A stretch of DNA of 64,000 bases from Anaerolinea sp. (lineage in GTDB: Bacteria; Chloroflexota; Limnocylindria; Limnocylindrales; CSP1-4), in NCBI GenBank assembly GCA_013822395.1, contig PNKK01000005.1, positions 1 to 64,000 of the forward strand, given 5' to 3'. The notes below the pieces were generated by a model. That model worked only from the letters and a program-made list of their open reading frames with translations, was not told the origin of the DNA and did not search any database. Every line of letters starts with the position of its first letter. Position 1 is the stretch's first letter. Both the position numbers and the translations under genes were made by a program. Shown here in pieces: positions 8,294 to 17,629 of this stretch.

Positions 8294-9760
8294 TCAGGCG
8301 AGATTGACGACGACGGTCTTGAGCTCCGTGAGCCGCTCGATCAGGAAGCGCCCGCCGACCCGACCGAGCCCGCTCTGGGAGCCGGCGCGGCCCCCGAACG
8401 GGAGGTGCGATTCCCAGTAGTTCGTGCCCTCGTTGATGTTGACCCATCCGGCGCGAACGGATTCGGCGAACCGGATGCCGACCCGGAGATCGCGCGTGAA
8501 GATCGCGTTCAGCAACCCGAACGCCGACGCGTTGACGATGGCGATCGCTTCCTCGATGCCACTGATCCGGGTCACCGGGGCGACCGGTCCGAAGGTCTCC
8601 TCGCGCGCGATGTCCATCTGAGCCTTCACGCCGCTGATGACCGTGGGCTGGAAGAAGAGCGGGCTGCCGAGTCCCGGGCTGCGGGCTCCGCCGGCGACGA
8701 CCGTGGCACCGGTGGCGATGGCCTGGGCGACGTGGCGCTCCGTCTTCGTCGCGGTCTTCTCATTGTTGAGGGGGCCCATGGTCGTGAGCGGGTCGAACGG
8801 GTCGCCGAGGCGCGTCTCGCGGCGGAGGGCTGCCGTCAGGCGCTCCAGGTAGGCGTCGTGGGCCCCGTCCTGGACGAGAATCCACTCACCCGCGGTGCAG
8901 CTCTGGCCAGCGTTCAGGAAGCAGGCGGTGAGCGTGGCCGTGACCGCGGCGTCGAGGTCGGCATCGTCGAGGATCACGAGCGGGCCGTTGCCGCCCATTT
9001 CGAGCAGGAGCTCCTTGCCGATCGCTCGCTCGGCGATCCTGCGTCCGGTCGCCGTGGACCCGATGAACCCGACCGCCGCGACGTTCGGGTGGCCAGCCAG
9101 CTCGTCGCCGACCTCGGAGCCCGGACCCGTGACGAGGTTGAAGACACCCGGCGGCAGGTCTGCTTCCACGAGACACGACGCCAGCACGGTCGAGCACAGC
9201 GAGGTCGACGTGGCCGGGTTCCAGACGACCGTGTTCCCGCCCCCGAGCGCCGGGGCGATGATCTCGGCCGGCATCGTGTACGGCCAGTTCCACGGCGTGA
9301 TGACGCCGACCACGCCGAGCGGGACGCGATAGACGAGGACGCGCTTCTGGGGATCGACCGACGGCGGCATGATCCCGTCCAGGCGGGTCGTGTCCGCAGC
9401 GGCCATCCGGAAATAGACGATCAGCTCTTCGACCTCGCCGTACGCCTCGGCCTGGAGGGGCTTGCCCTGATCGAGGGTGAGCGCGGTCGCAAGCTCGTCC
9501 GCTCGGCGCTCGAGGATGCGGGCGATCCGCTCCAGGATCGTGGCGCGGTCGAACGGGGAGCGGGCTGCCCAGGCCGGCTGCGCCGCGAGGGCCGCCGCGA
9601 TCGCCCGACGCGCGTCCTCGCGGCCACCCTTCGGAAGCGAACCGATCACCTGGCCCGTCGAGGGGCTGTGCGCCTCGAACGTCTCGCCTGAGGCGGCCGC
9701 GATCCACTGCCCGTCGATGAACATCGCGGCGGCGCGGACGGCGGTGCGATCGAGAGTCAC
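8294..9760 (-). CDS. NAD(P)-dependent aldehyde dehydrogenase
   Basis: The 488-aa protein starts at GTG 9760, with AGGAG seven bases upstream; the open frame extends much further but has no better site. Active-site residues are present: Asn159 in PWNWP, general base Glu254 in LLLEMGG and nucleophile Cys288 in NAGQSC. The usual Lys of the KPA/KPS motif, which contacts the NAD ribose, is Asn181 (VVWNPA), so cofactor preference may be unusual. Family enzymes oxidise aldehydes to acids. Substrate is unknown; being next to an oxidase remnant and an amino-acid permease suggests an amino-acid or amine-derived aldehyde. Confidence 0.85.
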   Translation of the reverse strand: MTLDRTAVRAAAMFIDGQWIAAASGETFEAHSPSTGQVIGSLPKGGREDARRAIAAALAAQPAWAARSPFDRATILERIARILERRADELATALTLDQGKPLQAEAYGEVEELIVYFRMAAADTTRLDGIMPPSVDPQKRVLVYRVPLGVVGVITPWNWPYTMPAEIIAPALGGGNTVVWNPATSTSLCSTVLASCLVEADLPPGVFNLVTGPGSEVGDELAGHPNVAAVGFIGSTATGRRIAERAIGKELLLEMGGNGPLVILDDADLDAAVTATLTACFLNAGQSCTAGEWILVQDGAHDAYLERLTAALRRETRLGDPFDPLTTMGPLNNEKTATKTERHVAQAIATGATVVAGGARSPGLGSPLFFQPTVISGVKAQMDIAREETFGPVAPVTRISGIEEAIAIVNASAFGLLNAIFTRDLRVGIRFAESVRAGWVNINEGTNYWESHLPFGGRAGSQSGLGRVGGRFLIERLTELKTVVVNLA

Positions 9761-10609
9761 GCGAGCTCCTGTCTTGCGGTGAGATGTCGTCCGGCCACCG
9801 CCGATGCGACCCGGTGTGACACCGGGCGGCACGGGGCCGGTGATGCTCGCCAGAGGCGCGGAGGAGCGGCGCCTCGGACGGTGGGGCAGATCACAGTGTG
9901 CTCCACCAGCCCGGGTTGTCGCAACCGAAGGCCTGCCGGCCCGGCGGGTCTCTGAGGGGGACGATCCGCGCACGCGAGCGCGGAGCCTGGCCTTCGCGCG
10001 ACCCGTACCTTGGCTCGACCCTGGGATTGTCGCCCGCCCGCGGCACATCTCCGGGCGCGCCCGTCCCGGGCTCGCCAGGCCGGTCGTTCTCCGGGCGAGA
10101 GCCAATGGCGCGAATCGAACCGGACAAGGATGGCCGTAGGCGGCTCGGTCGCGCTCGCCGACTCCGCGAGAGGGTCGTCGAGGGGCGTTCCACGTTCGAA
10201 GGCGAGTCGCGGCACGGCTCGCGGGCCTCGTGCCATCGCCCGACGGCCCCACCTCCCCATCGATTCGGCGGATTGGTTCGGCTGCAGAGAACACGGGCCT
10301 TGGCGACCCCCCATCGTGCCTGCTTGGGGGGTGCCCGCCGGCGGCGCATGCACGGGCGGTGCCGGCTCCCCGACTCCGGCTTGACGCGGGGGATTGCGGG
10401 GCTGCTCAACGCCCCCGCCTGGGTCGTTCATTACGTGGCTCCCCGACTCCGGCTTGACGCGGGGGATTGCGGGGAGCCGATCCTCATCGGGTCCCGCCGA
10501 CGCACCCGGACCCCGGGCGGCGTTCCGCGGCGTGGCGGGGGAGGCGACGGGTGAGGCAGCACGCGGCGGCAGGGCGCCGGAGCGCCCGCCGCCGTGCCGT
10601 GAGATCGAC
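9761..10609. other. 850-base noncoding stretch between aldehyde dehydrogenase and permease
   Basis: No frame here looks like a real protein; all six are Arg/Pro/Gly-rich shadow translations. The stretch holds the 38-bp direct repeat annotated separately, and a run of six C at about 10308 that pairs with six G at about 10326. It may carry the leader of the aldehyde dehydrogenase gene. I could not match it to a known riboswitch. Confidence 0.5.
10364..10474. repeat. 38-bp direct repeat, two identical copies 73 bases apart
   Basis: Copies lie at 10364-10401 and 10437-10474 and begin GGCTCCCCGACTCC. In the second copy the first nine bases pair with CGGGGAGCC at 10470-10478, forming a 9-bp stem; the first copy keeps five of these pairs. 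They look like REP-type intergenic elements. Confidence 0.8.
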
Positions 10610-12406
10610 CTATTCAGCCGGGATCTCCGCGTGGATCGCCTCGAGATCCACGCCCTGCGCCCGCCGGTACAACCGGGCGATGACATACAAGACCGCGGCG
10701 GCCCCGTAGAGCACGCCCAGGAAGATGATCGAGCTCGTGTTGCCGGTCCCGATCCCGTATAGCGCGTTGGTGAGCCACTGCCAGAGAGTCCAGGCAAGAA
10801 TGAGCACCGTGACGGCCCCGGCCACGCTGATCAGCGGGAGCCCCGCGATCGTGTACCGCGCGATCGCCGAGCTCTGGTAGATCTGGGGCTTCCACCACGG
10901 CAGGATCGTGGCCGCAACCGCGCTCCCCAGGAAGGTGACCGCGATCACGAGCGAGGCGTCCAGCGTGAACCCGACGAAGTCGGCGTTGTACGCGTACAAC
11001 CAGCTCAGAACGACAGACGGGACCATGATCAGCAGGAGCGCCACCCAGGGCACGGCGCGGCGCTCGGAGACGCGGGCCGCGGCCTCCGGGAGGATCCGGT
11101 CGAAGGCCGCGGCGAAGATCATCCGTGTCGAGGACAGGAAGAGCGTGCCGGCCCAGCCGAGGAACCACGCTCCGAAGAGCACGACCAGGATCATCTGGAC
11201 GATGCGGCTGTCGATCAGGAACGAGGCGAGCAGGGGCGGGTAGCTCCAGATCGGGAGCACCGACGCCGGGGCACCTGGGACCGCATAGACGGGGTCGAGG
11301 TAGTTGACGTTCGTGCTCTGGAAGAAGACCCAGCCGAAGGTCTTCGCCGCGAGGAGTAGGAAGACGACCGCGAGGACGACCGTCACCCAGATGCCCCCGA
11401 GCATCCCGTTGAGGACCTTGCGGAAGTCCGAGGCACCGCGGACCTCGCCGTACAGGGTGGCGCCCCAGTTCGGGTAGAGGATCCAGAACATCATGAACGG
11501 GATCAGGAGGAACGTCCCGGGCCCGAACCCGAAGGGATCGAGGTCGCTGAACGCGTAGCCAAAGCCGGCCTCCGCGTCGATCGTCGATTGGTAGGCGTTC
11601 GAGACGCCGAACAGGCTCGAGGCCTCGCGGTCGAACGCCGCACGGAACGCATCCTGGCTCGAGACGAGCATGAGCACGACCATCACGGCCAGCGCGGCGA
11701 GGCCGATCCACAGGCTCATCCGCTGGATCCTGGCGTAGCCGGCCATGCCGAGGGACACGAGGACCGTGACGAGGGCGATGACGATGAGCGACACCACGAA
11801 GGTGCCGTTCGACGTCGTGAAGAAGCTCACGCCGTCGCTCCAGCCGGCCAGGGCAGCGAGTGGCAGCACGAACTGGACGTTCAGGATCGCGCCGTAGATT
11901 GGCGCCCAGAGCGCGAGGATGAACCACCAGCCGGTGGCCGACAGGACGAACCCGATCCCGCCCCGGCGGAGGCCGAGGAGACCACCGAGCACGACACCCA
12001 CGATGCCGCCGACCAGCGGCACGGGGTCGGCCTGGCCCATCGCGCCCGTCACGAGGTAGAACGCGATCCCGCCCACGACGGCGCCCACCACGCCGCCCGG
12101 AATCCCATCCAGGACCCGGCTCTGCCAGACGTAGTCGCCGCCGGCGCGCGGCATCGCGGCGATGAGTCCAGCGTAGGTGATCGCCAGGAACGTCACCGCG
12201 ATCCCGGACAGGAGGATCGCGGCGATCGGCGAGCCGTCGGCCTGCCAGCCGAACACGGTGAAGCTGTAGAACATGCCCAGGGTGACGAGGTTGACCGACA
12301 TGAACGAGTAGGAAAACGCGTCGAACCCGGACCAGCCCTTGACGAGTCCCGTGGCGTTGCGCAGGAACAGGGCCGGGGCCTTCTGGCCCATGCCTCCTGA
12401 AGTCAT
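10610..12406 (-). CDS. APC-superfamily amino acid permease
   Basis: This 598-aa integral membrane protein is dominated by about twelve or more hydrophobic spans and starts with an APC-type first helix (WSGFDAFSYSFMSVN followed by a Gly-rich break). Proteins of this family are secondary importers or exchangers of amino acids and amines. Start ATG at 12406 has GGAAGGG upstream; a second ATG at 12392 sits too close behind an AGGAGG. The metallophosphoesterase gene lies 35 bases upstream on the same strand, so they are probably cotranscribed. Substrate cannot be told. Confidence 0.75.
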   Translation of the reverse strand: MTSGGMGQKAPALFLRNATGLVKGWSGFDAFSYSFMSVNLVTLGMFYSFTVFGWQADGSPIAAILLSGIAVTFLAITYAGLIAAMPRAGGDYVWQSRVLDGIPGGVVGAVVGGIAFYLVTGAMGQADPVPLVGGIVGVVLGGLLGLRRGGIGFVLSATGWWFILALWAPIYGAILNVQFVLPLAALAGWSDGVSFFTTSNGTFVVSLIVIALVTVLVSLGMAGYARIQRMSLWIGLAALAVMVVLMLVSSQDAFRAAFDREASSLFGVSNAYQSTIDAEAGFGYAFSDLDPFGFGPGTFLLIPFMMFWILYPNWGATLYGEVRGASDFRKVLNGMLGGIWVTVVLAVVFLLLAAKTFGWVFFQSTNVNYLDPVYAVPGAPASVLPIWSYPPLLASFLIDSRIVQMILVVLFGAWFLGWAGTLFLSSTRMIFAAAFDRILPEAAARVSERRAVPWVALLLIMVPSVVLSWLYAYNADFVGFTLDASLVIAVTFLGSAVAATILPWWKPQIYQSSAIARYTIAGLPLISVAGAVTVLILAWTLWQWLTNALYGIGTGNTSSIIFLGVLYGAAAVLYVIARLYRRAQGVDLEAIHAEIPAE

Positions 12407-12441
12407 CGAACCCTTCCTTCCTTACTGCATCAGCTCCCACC

Positions 12442-13380
12442 TCACCCGTTGATCAGCAGATAGCGCTTCACCTCGCCCTTCCTGGAGTCCAGGTCCACGA
12501 TGGCGGCCTGGAGGACTCCGTCCTCATACGCGCTCCCGGGGTTGACGGCCAGCGTCCGGCCCAGCTTCACGGCGCCCTTGCCCTCGTGGATGTGGCCGTG
12601 AAGTGAGAGCACCGGGCCATAGGTCGCGATGGCATCTCGGACGGCCCTCGAGCCGACCGGCGTGAGGGCCTGCCCGCCGGCGACGTACCGCATGTCCGCG
12701 TCGAGCTTCGGTGCGGCGTCGAGGTTGGACCCGTACGGTGGGGCGTGGAAGTTGAAGACCGCCCGGCGCGGCTCCGAGACGCCGGCCACGAGGCCATCGA
12801 TCCGGGCGGCAAGCTCTTCCTCAGGCAGCTCGCGGAACGTCTTCCAGGGGGTCGGGTTGGCCCAGCCGGTCGAGACGAGGGTGAACCCGTCGAGCGCGAT
12901 GGTGTTGCCCTCGCCGAGGTCCACGCGCTCGGCGGCGGCGATGATCGGGTCGATCTCGAACATGTCGTCGTTGGCAGGGGAGACGACACACCGGATGCCG
13001 GTGCCCCGGAGGCGCTCGTCGGCGAGATCCATCCAGGCCTGCACCGCCCGGAGCATCTCCGCCCGGAATCGGGCGTCCACGAGGCCCGGGTCGGCGCTCC
13101 ACGCAGCGAGCTCGTCGGGGGTGGTGCGGACCGGGTAGTAGCCGCGGTCGGCGATCCGCTTCTCCATCGCGCGGACGTCCGCCTCCGTGGCCAGAACGTG
13201 CTGCTGCTCCTGGAGCGTGACCTCCCAGCGGCCGTCACGGGTGACGATCGGCACCATCGCTTTGCCGGTCATGTCGCCGCCCATCACGAGCACGTCCACC
13301 TTGTGGAACGTGCCCGCGTTGAGGAACTTGCGCCAGCAGATCTCCGATCCGTGGATGTCCGTGGCGAAGAAGATCCTCAT
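12442..13380 (-). CDS. Calcineurin-like metallophosphoesterase
   Basis: The 312-aa protein opens with the family metal-binding motif DIHGS (residues 7-11), continues with VMGGDMTG (motif GD), an N/D motif in VSPANDD, and closes with LSLHGHIHEG (GHxH). These residues bind two metal ions in phosphatases, phosphodiesterases and nucleases. No signal peptide, so cytoplasmic. Start ATG at 13380 is chosen because AGGAGG lies eight bases upstream. The target phosphoester is unknown. Confidence 0.82.
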   Translation of the reverse strand: MRIFFATDIHGSEICWRKFLNAGTFHKVDVLVMGGDMTGKAMVPIVTRDGRWEVTLQEQQHVLATEADVRAMEKRIADRGYYPVRTTPDELAAWSADPGLVDARFRAEMLRAVQAWMDLADERLRGTGIRCVVSPANDDMFEIDPIIAAAERVDLGEGNTIALDGFTLVSTGWANPTPWKTFRELPEEELAARIDGLVAGVSEPRRAVFNFHAPPYGSNLDAAPKLDADMRYVAGGQALTPVGSRAVRDAIATYGPVLSLHGHIHEGKGAVKLGRTLAVNPGSAYEDGVLQAAIVDLDSRKGEVKRYLLING

Positions 13381-13446
13381 CCCATCCTCCTGGCGCAACC
13401 AGCATTCGGCCCCCGCGATCGCGCGGCAAGCCCCGGTCCGTCCGGC

Positions 13447-14286
13447 TCACTCCGGGTCGTGCCCCATCTCCTCCGGCTCGGCGTACCATCTCACGCGTTC
13501 GCCGACCTTCGCCCGCAGGTTCCAGCGGGTTGATTTGGGGGCGGCGTCGATGGCGGCCCGGAGCGCGGCCACCTGGGCAACCGGATCGAACTTCACCGCA
13601 CGGCCGCCGCCGACGTCGAGGTCGTCCGGCTTGAACCCCCCGCCGTCATCGAGGAACCGGGCGAGGACGTCCAGATTGCCGGTCACCGTGCGCCACCAGC
13701 ACCAGTCGCCAGACGTGTGGGCGATGATCCTCGGCAGGCTGATCGCGCCGGGGCCGTGCCGCGTGTCCGGGGCGCCGTCATCGGGCCCCAGCGGATGCTC
13801 CGCGAGCAGGACGAGCGCATCCAGGACGTCCTTCCGGTTGATCTTCACGACCTGGAGCTTGGAGAGCAGGAGCTCCGCCAGGGGGAGCGTCGGCTTCGAG
13901 GCGCCCAGCCGGTCCGCAAACTCGATCCGGTGGCACATCACGAGGCGGTCCACGAGAACGTCGACCGGACGGTTCCGCTCCGTATCGACGAAGTACGCCT
14001 GCGTGCCGCCGAAGAGCGCGTTGTGCCGGCGATCCGGCGTGTAGCCCTCCGCCTCGAGGAGCGCAAAGAATGCCGCCCGATCGCGGGAGCGCGTCGCGAA
14101 GTCAAGGTCGACCTCCGTGCGTCGCGTGCGGGCGGTCCATTCCGGCGCGTGAGCGCGGACGGCCATCCCACCGAGCAGGCGGACCTGCAGGCTGCGGGCA
14201 TCGGCCAGATCGACCACCCTGAGCGCCTCCGCCAGGGGATCGGCCAGCGTGCGCGGGACGGGAGCGGACGCCGCGTCCGCCGTCAT
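13447..14286 (-). CDS. Nucleotidyltransferase-fold protein (AbiEii-like)
   Basis: The 279-aa protein carries the nucleotidyltransferase signature: Gly-Gly at residues 39-40 (LLGGMAV) and the acidic pair Asp60 and Asp62 (EVDLDFA). This is the arrangement of the DUF1814/AbiEii group, some members of which are toxins. Start ATG at 14286 has GGAGG eight bases upstream. There is no partner antitoxin gene beside it; its neighbours are the phosphoesterase and, divergently, an ABC importer, so a stand-alone enzyme role is equally possible. Confidence 0.65.
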   Translation of the reverse strand: MTADAASAPVPRTLADPLAEALRVVDLADARSLQVRLLGGMAVRAHAPEWTARTRRTEVDLDFATRSRDRAAFFALLEAEGYTPDRRHNALFGGTQAYFVDTERNRPVDVLVDRLVMCHRIEFADRLGASKPTLPLAELLLSKLQVVKINRKDVLDALVLLAEHPLGPDDGAPDTRHGPGAISLPRIIAHTSGDWCWWRTVTGNLDVLARFLDDGGGFKPDDLDVGGGRAVKFDPVAQVAALRAAIDAAPKSTRWNLRAKVGERVRWYAEPEEMGHDPE

Positions 14287-14390
14287 GGACGGTTCCTCCG
14301 GCCTGCCGGGCTGTCGCCCGCCCTTCAGCGAGCGGGAGCCGCGAGTATAGGACCGGAGCATTCCGCTCTGCGGCGACATTTCGACTCGGG

Positions 14391-14437
14391 CGGCAATTCG
14401 ACGATCAGCGGCAATTCGACGATCGGCGGCAATGCGA
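14391..14437. repeat. 18-bp tandem repeat upstream of the divergent ABC operon
   Basis: Two near-identical 18-bp units (14391-14408 and 14409-14426, starting CGGCAATTCGACGATC) are followed by a partial third. They lie in the 355-base divergent gap between the nucleotidyltransferase-fold gene and the ABC importer, so they could bind a regulator. Apart from this and the promoter below I see nothing in that gap. Confidence 0.7.
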
Positions 14438-14438
14438 C

Positions 14439-14468
14439 TTGACGCCCTGTTCATGGGGCGCCCAAGAT
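14439..14468 (+). promoter_or_regulatory. Putative promoter of the PotD/AfuA-type importer operon
   Basis: TTGACG (14439-14444) is a good -35 box; the best -10 at proper distance is CAAGAT (14463-14468, 18-base spacer), which is weak. It directly follows the 18-bp repeats. Confidence 0.35.
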
Positions 14469-14641
14469 GCGCATCGACGATGGCCCGGGGCTGGACGAAC
14501 CCCGACCTCATGGCGCGCCCCGGGATTCCGAGATCCGTTCGGCGTTCCGAGGCATCCCGTACCGGCGGAGCCGTCCGGCGTCCCGTCGTCACAGGAGGGT
14601 GCGTGCACGACCGTGCGCGACACCGCTAGTTGGAGGAAGAG

Positions 14642-15817
14642 TTGAACAGTACCCGCACACTGCCTCGCCTCATGGTGGGCGTGGCGATCCTTGCGATCGT
14701 CTCCGCCGCGTGTGGCGGCGGAGCCTCCCCGACCCCGCCGTCCGCGGCGCCGACCGAGCCCGGTGCGACCGCCGCGCCGACGGTCGAGGCGACCGCCGAC
14801 CCGATGGCCACACTCATCGCAGCCGCGCAGGCCGAGGGGAAGCTGAGCACGATCGCGCTCCCTCGCGACTGGTGCAACTACGGCGCCGTCATCGACGGCT
14901 TCAAGGCCAAGTACGGCATCGACGTCACCGAGCTGGACCCGAACGCCGGCTCCGGCGACGAGCTCGAGGCGATCAGGGCCAACAAGGACAACCCCGGCAC
15001 GCAGGCGCCGGACGTCATCGACGTCGGCCTCGCATTCGGCCCGCAGGCCAAGGACGAGGGCCTCATCCAGCCCTACAAGGTCATGACCTGGGACTCGATC
15101 CCGGATAGCGCCAAGGATGCAGAGGGTTACTGGTACGGCGACTACTACGGCGTGCTCGCCTTCGAGGTGAACACGGCGGCCGTCTCCAACGTTCCGAAGG
15201 ACTGGTCAGACCTGCTCAAGCCGGAGTACGCAAATCAGGTCGCCCTCGCCGGTGACCCGCTGTCGTCCAATCAGGCGATCCAGACCGTCTTCGCGGCGGC
15301 GCTCGCCAACGGCGGCTCGCTCGACGACGCGCAGAAGGGCCTCGATTTCTTCAAGCAGCTGAACGACGCCGGCAACTTCGTGCCGGTCATCGCGAAGCCG
15401 GGCACGATCGCCTCAGGCGAGACCCCGATCACGATCCGCTGGACCTACAACGCACTCTCGAACCGCGACGCCTCCGCCGCCTCCGGCGGACCCGCGATCG
15501 AGGTTGTCGTCCCGACGAGCGGCCGGTTCGCCGGCGTCTACGTCCAGGCGATCAGCGCCTACGCGCCGAACCCGAACGCGGCGAAGCTGTGGATGGAGTA
15601 TCTCTACAGCGACGAGGGACAGAACCTCTGGCTGTCGGGCTACTGCCACCCGATCCGGTACGACAACCTCATCGCCAACAACGCAGTCCCGGCCGACCAA
15701 CTGGCGAAGCTGCCGGACGTTGCCGGCGCCGTCTTCCCGACCCTTGATCAGCTGAACAAGGCCAAGGAGCTCATCACCACCCAGTGGCCGACGGTCGTCG
15801 GCGCGGTCGTCAAGTAG
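14642..15817 (+). CDS. ABC transporter substrate-binding lipoprotein (PotD/AfuA-type)
   Basis: TTG at 14642 is chosen as start because GGAGGAAGA lies right before it and the resulting N-terminus is a compact lipoprotein signal (IVSAAC). The 391-aa product has the solute-binding family 1 fold (LIAAAQAEGKLSTIALPRDW and a YGVLAFEVNT hinge region), as in iron, thiamine, polyamine and phosphonate importers. It leads a six-step operon of binding protein, two permeases, ATPase and HAD phosphatase. The linked phosphatase, and the metallophosphoesterase nearby, hint at a phosphorylated ligand; that is inference only. Confidence 0.82.
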   Translation: MNSTRTLPRLMVGVAILAIVSAACGGGASPTPPSAAPTEPGATAAPTVEATADPMATLIAAAQAEGKLSTIALPRDWCNYGAVIDGFKAKYGIDVTELDPNAGSGDELEAIRANKDNPGTQAPDVIDVGLAFGPQAKDEGLIQPYKVMTWDSIPDSAKDAEGYWYGDYYGVLAFEVNTAAVSNVPKDWSDLLKPEYANQVALAGDPLSSNQAIQTVFAAALANGGSLDDAQKGLDFFKQLNDAGNFVPVIAKPGTIASGETPITIRWTYNALSNRDASAASGGPAIEVVVPTSGRFAGVYVQAISAYAPNPNAAKLWMEYLYSDEGQNLWLSGYCHPIRYDNLIANNAVPADQLAKLPDVAGAVFPTLDQLNKAKELITTQWPTVVGAVVK

Positions 15818-15856
15818 CGACCGGCTCCGAGCAAGCCTGATGTCCGGCCTCCGGCC

Positions 15857-16735
15857 GTGACCGCGCTTCCGTTGCGCGTGCGACGCCGACCCACGTTCTC
15901 GTGGGTCGGCGTCGTGCCGTTCTTCCTGTTCGCCATCGCCGCTCTCGGGTTGCCGCTCGGCTTCCTCGTCATCGGCAGCTTCCAGGACCGCGAGGGCAAC
16001 CTCACCCTCCAGAACTTCTCCGACCTGACGACGGGCACGATCCCGATCGCGTTCATGAACAGCATCGAGGTCAGCATCGTGACCGCGCTGCTCGGCGGGA
16101 TCCTCGGGTTCCTGCTCGCGTGGGCGGTCATCATGGGCGGCCTGCCGGGCTGGATCCGCTCCGCCGTCATGACCTTCTCGGGCGTCGCCTCGAACTTCGC
16201 CGGCGTCCCCCTCGCGCTCGCCTTCGTGTTCACGATCGGCAACCTGGGCCTGGTGACGAAGTTCCTGTTCGAGACGTTCGGGTTGAGCCTTCGGCGAGAT
16301 CTCGGGTTCACGATCTACAGCAAGACCGGGATCGAGATCGTCTACCTCTACTTCCAGTTCCCGCTCATGCTCCTGATCATCGCGCCGGCCCTCGACGGAC
16401 TGCGCCGCGAATGGCGCGAGGCGGCGGAGAACCTGGGGGCCAGCGCGTTCCAATACTGGCGCCACGTGGCGTTCCCGATCCTCGCACCATCGATCCTCGG
16501 AACGATGATCCTGCTCTTCGGGAACTCGCTCGGGGCGCAGGCCACCGCGTTCCAGCTCACCGGCGGCACGATCGAGCTCGCGACGATCGCCATCGGCCGC
16601 CAGATCCGCGGCGACGTCCTCCGCAACCCCGGGCTGGGCTACGCCATGGCGATGGGGCTGGTCGTCATCATGGCCTTCAGCATCACGGTCTACACGCTGC
16701 TTCAGCGACGCTCCGAACGGTGGCTCCGGTCATGA
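15857..16735 (+). CDS. ABC transporter permease (PotB/AfuB type), first subunit
   Basis: The 292-aa protein has six predicted spans and the EAA loop region REAAENLGASAFQYWRHVAFPIL that docks on the ATPase. Start GTG at 15857. It ends in ATGA shared with the next permease start, so the two are translationally coupled. The subunit spans the cytoplasmic membrane and forms half of the channel. Confidence 0.82.
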   Translation: MTALPLRVRRRPTFSWVGVVPFFLFAIAALGLPLGFLVIGSFQDREGNLTLQNFSDLTTGTIPIAFMNSIEVSIVTALLGGILGFLLAWAVIMGGLPGWIRSAVMTFSGVASNFAGVPLALAFVFTIGNLGLVTKFLFETFGLSLRRDLGFTIYSKTGIEIVYLYFQFPLMLLIIAPALDGLRREWREAAENLGASAFQYWRHVAFPILAPSILGTMILLFGNSLGAQATAFQLTGGTIELATIAIGRQIRGDVLRNPGLGYAMAMGLVVIMAFSITVYTLLQRRSERWLRS

Positions 16736-17610
16736 GCACCGGCTGGAGCGGTCCACCTTTCGGCCCGATCGGGGTGATGCGCTCCTGGCTGAAGCCCCGC
16801 CCCGGCTCCGGGGACCGCAAGCGCCGGCGAAGCTCCCTCGTGGCGTGGGTGATCCTGATCCTCGGGGTCTTCTACTTCCTGCTGCCGCTCGTCGCGACCC
16901 TGGAGTTCTCGCTTCGCCCGAAGCCGACGACACTGGCCTACACGAACGTCCTGGCCGACCCGAAGTTCGGGGGGAGCCTGCTCTACTCATTCACGATCGG
17001 GATCATCACGATCATCGTCTCGCTCTCGATCATCCTCCCGACGGCCTTCTGGGTCCGGCTCAAGGTCCCGCGGCTGCGGCCGGTCGTCGAGTTCGTCACG
17101 CTCGTGCCGTTCATCATCCCCGCCGTGATCCTCGTGTTCGGGATCATCCGCGTCTACAGCCGGAAGCCGTTCGTGTTCACCGCAACCGAGTTCGGCTCCG
17201 ATGCCCTGCTCGTCGCGGCGTACGTCGTCCTGTCGTTCCCGTACATGTACCGGGCGGTGGATACCGGCCTTGCCTCGATCGACGTCCGGTCACTAACCGA
17301 AGCGGCTCAGAGCCTGGGGGCGGGCTGGACCCGGATCATCCTCCGGGTCATCCTGCCGAACCTTCGAACCGCCCTGCTGTCCGGCGCGTTCCTGACGCTC
17401 GCGATCGTCATCGGCGAGTACACGATCGCATCGTTCCTGGCCCGCAACGATCAGTTCGGCGTCTACCTCTCGCTCCTCGGCCAGAACAAGGCCTTCGAGC
17501 CCGCGGCCGTCTCGCTCATCAGCTTCGGCCTGACGTGGCTCGCGATGATCGTCATCGCCCTCATCGGTCGCGGGACCCGCGACCGGATCCAGATCACCGG
17601 CGCCCGCTGA
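16732..17610 (+). CDS. ABC transporter permease (PotC/AfuB type), second subunit
   Basis: Start ATG at 16732 overlaps the previous stop. The 292-aa protein has a basic N-terminal tail, six spans, and an EAA loop (TEAAQSLGAGWTRIILRVILPNL). It would pair with the preceding permease. The reading frame continues open far upstream of the chosen start, but that part is a shadow of the first permease gene. Confidence 0.82.
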   Translation: MSTGWSGPPFGPIGVMRSWLKPRPGSGDRKRRRSSLVAWVILILGVFYFLLPLVATLEFSLRPKPTTLAYTNVLADPKFGGSLLYSFTIGIITIIVSLSIILPTAFWVRLKVPRLRPVVEFVTLVPFIIPAVILVFGIIRVYSRKPFVFTATEFGSDALLVAAYVVLSFPYMYRAVDTGLASIDVRSLTEAAQSLGAGWTRIILRVILPNLRTALLSGAFLTLAIVIGEYTIASFLARNDQFGVYLSLLGQNKAFEPAAVSLISFGLTWLAMIVIALIGRGTRDRIQITGAR

Positions 17611-17629
17611 GGCAGGAGAAGACCGCCCG

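Noticed and set aside
9901..9970. Possible glycine-riboswitch-like words (ACCGAAGG, then TCTCTGAGG and GGAC)
   Set aside because: On the plus strand, while the genes are on the minus strand, and the required first stem (GAGAG type) is missing.
10112..10121. GGTTCGATTC on the minus strand, like a tRNA T-arm
   Set aside because: Flanking bases do not form a T-stem or an acceptor stem.
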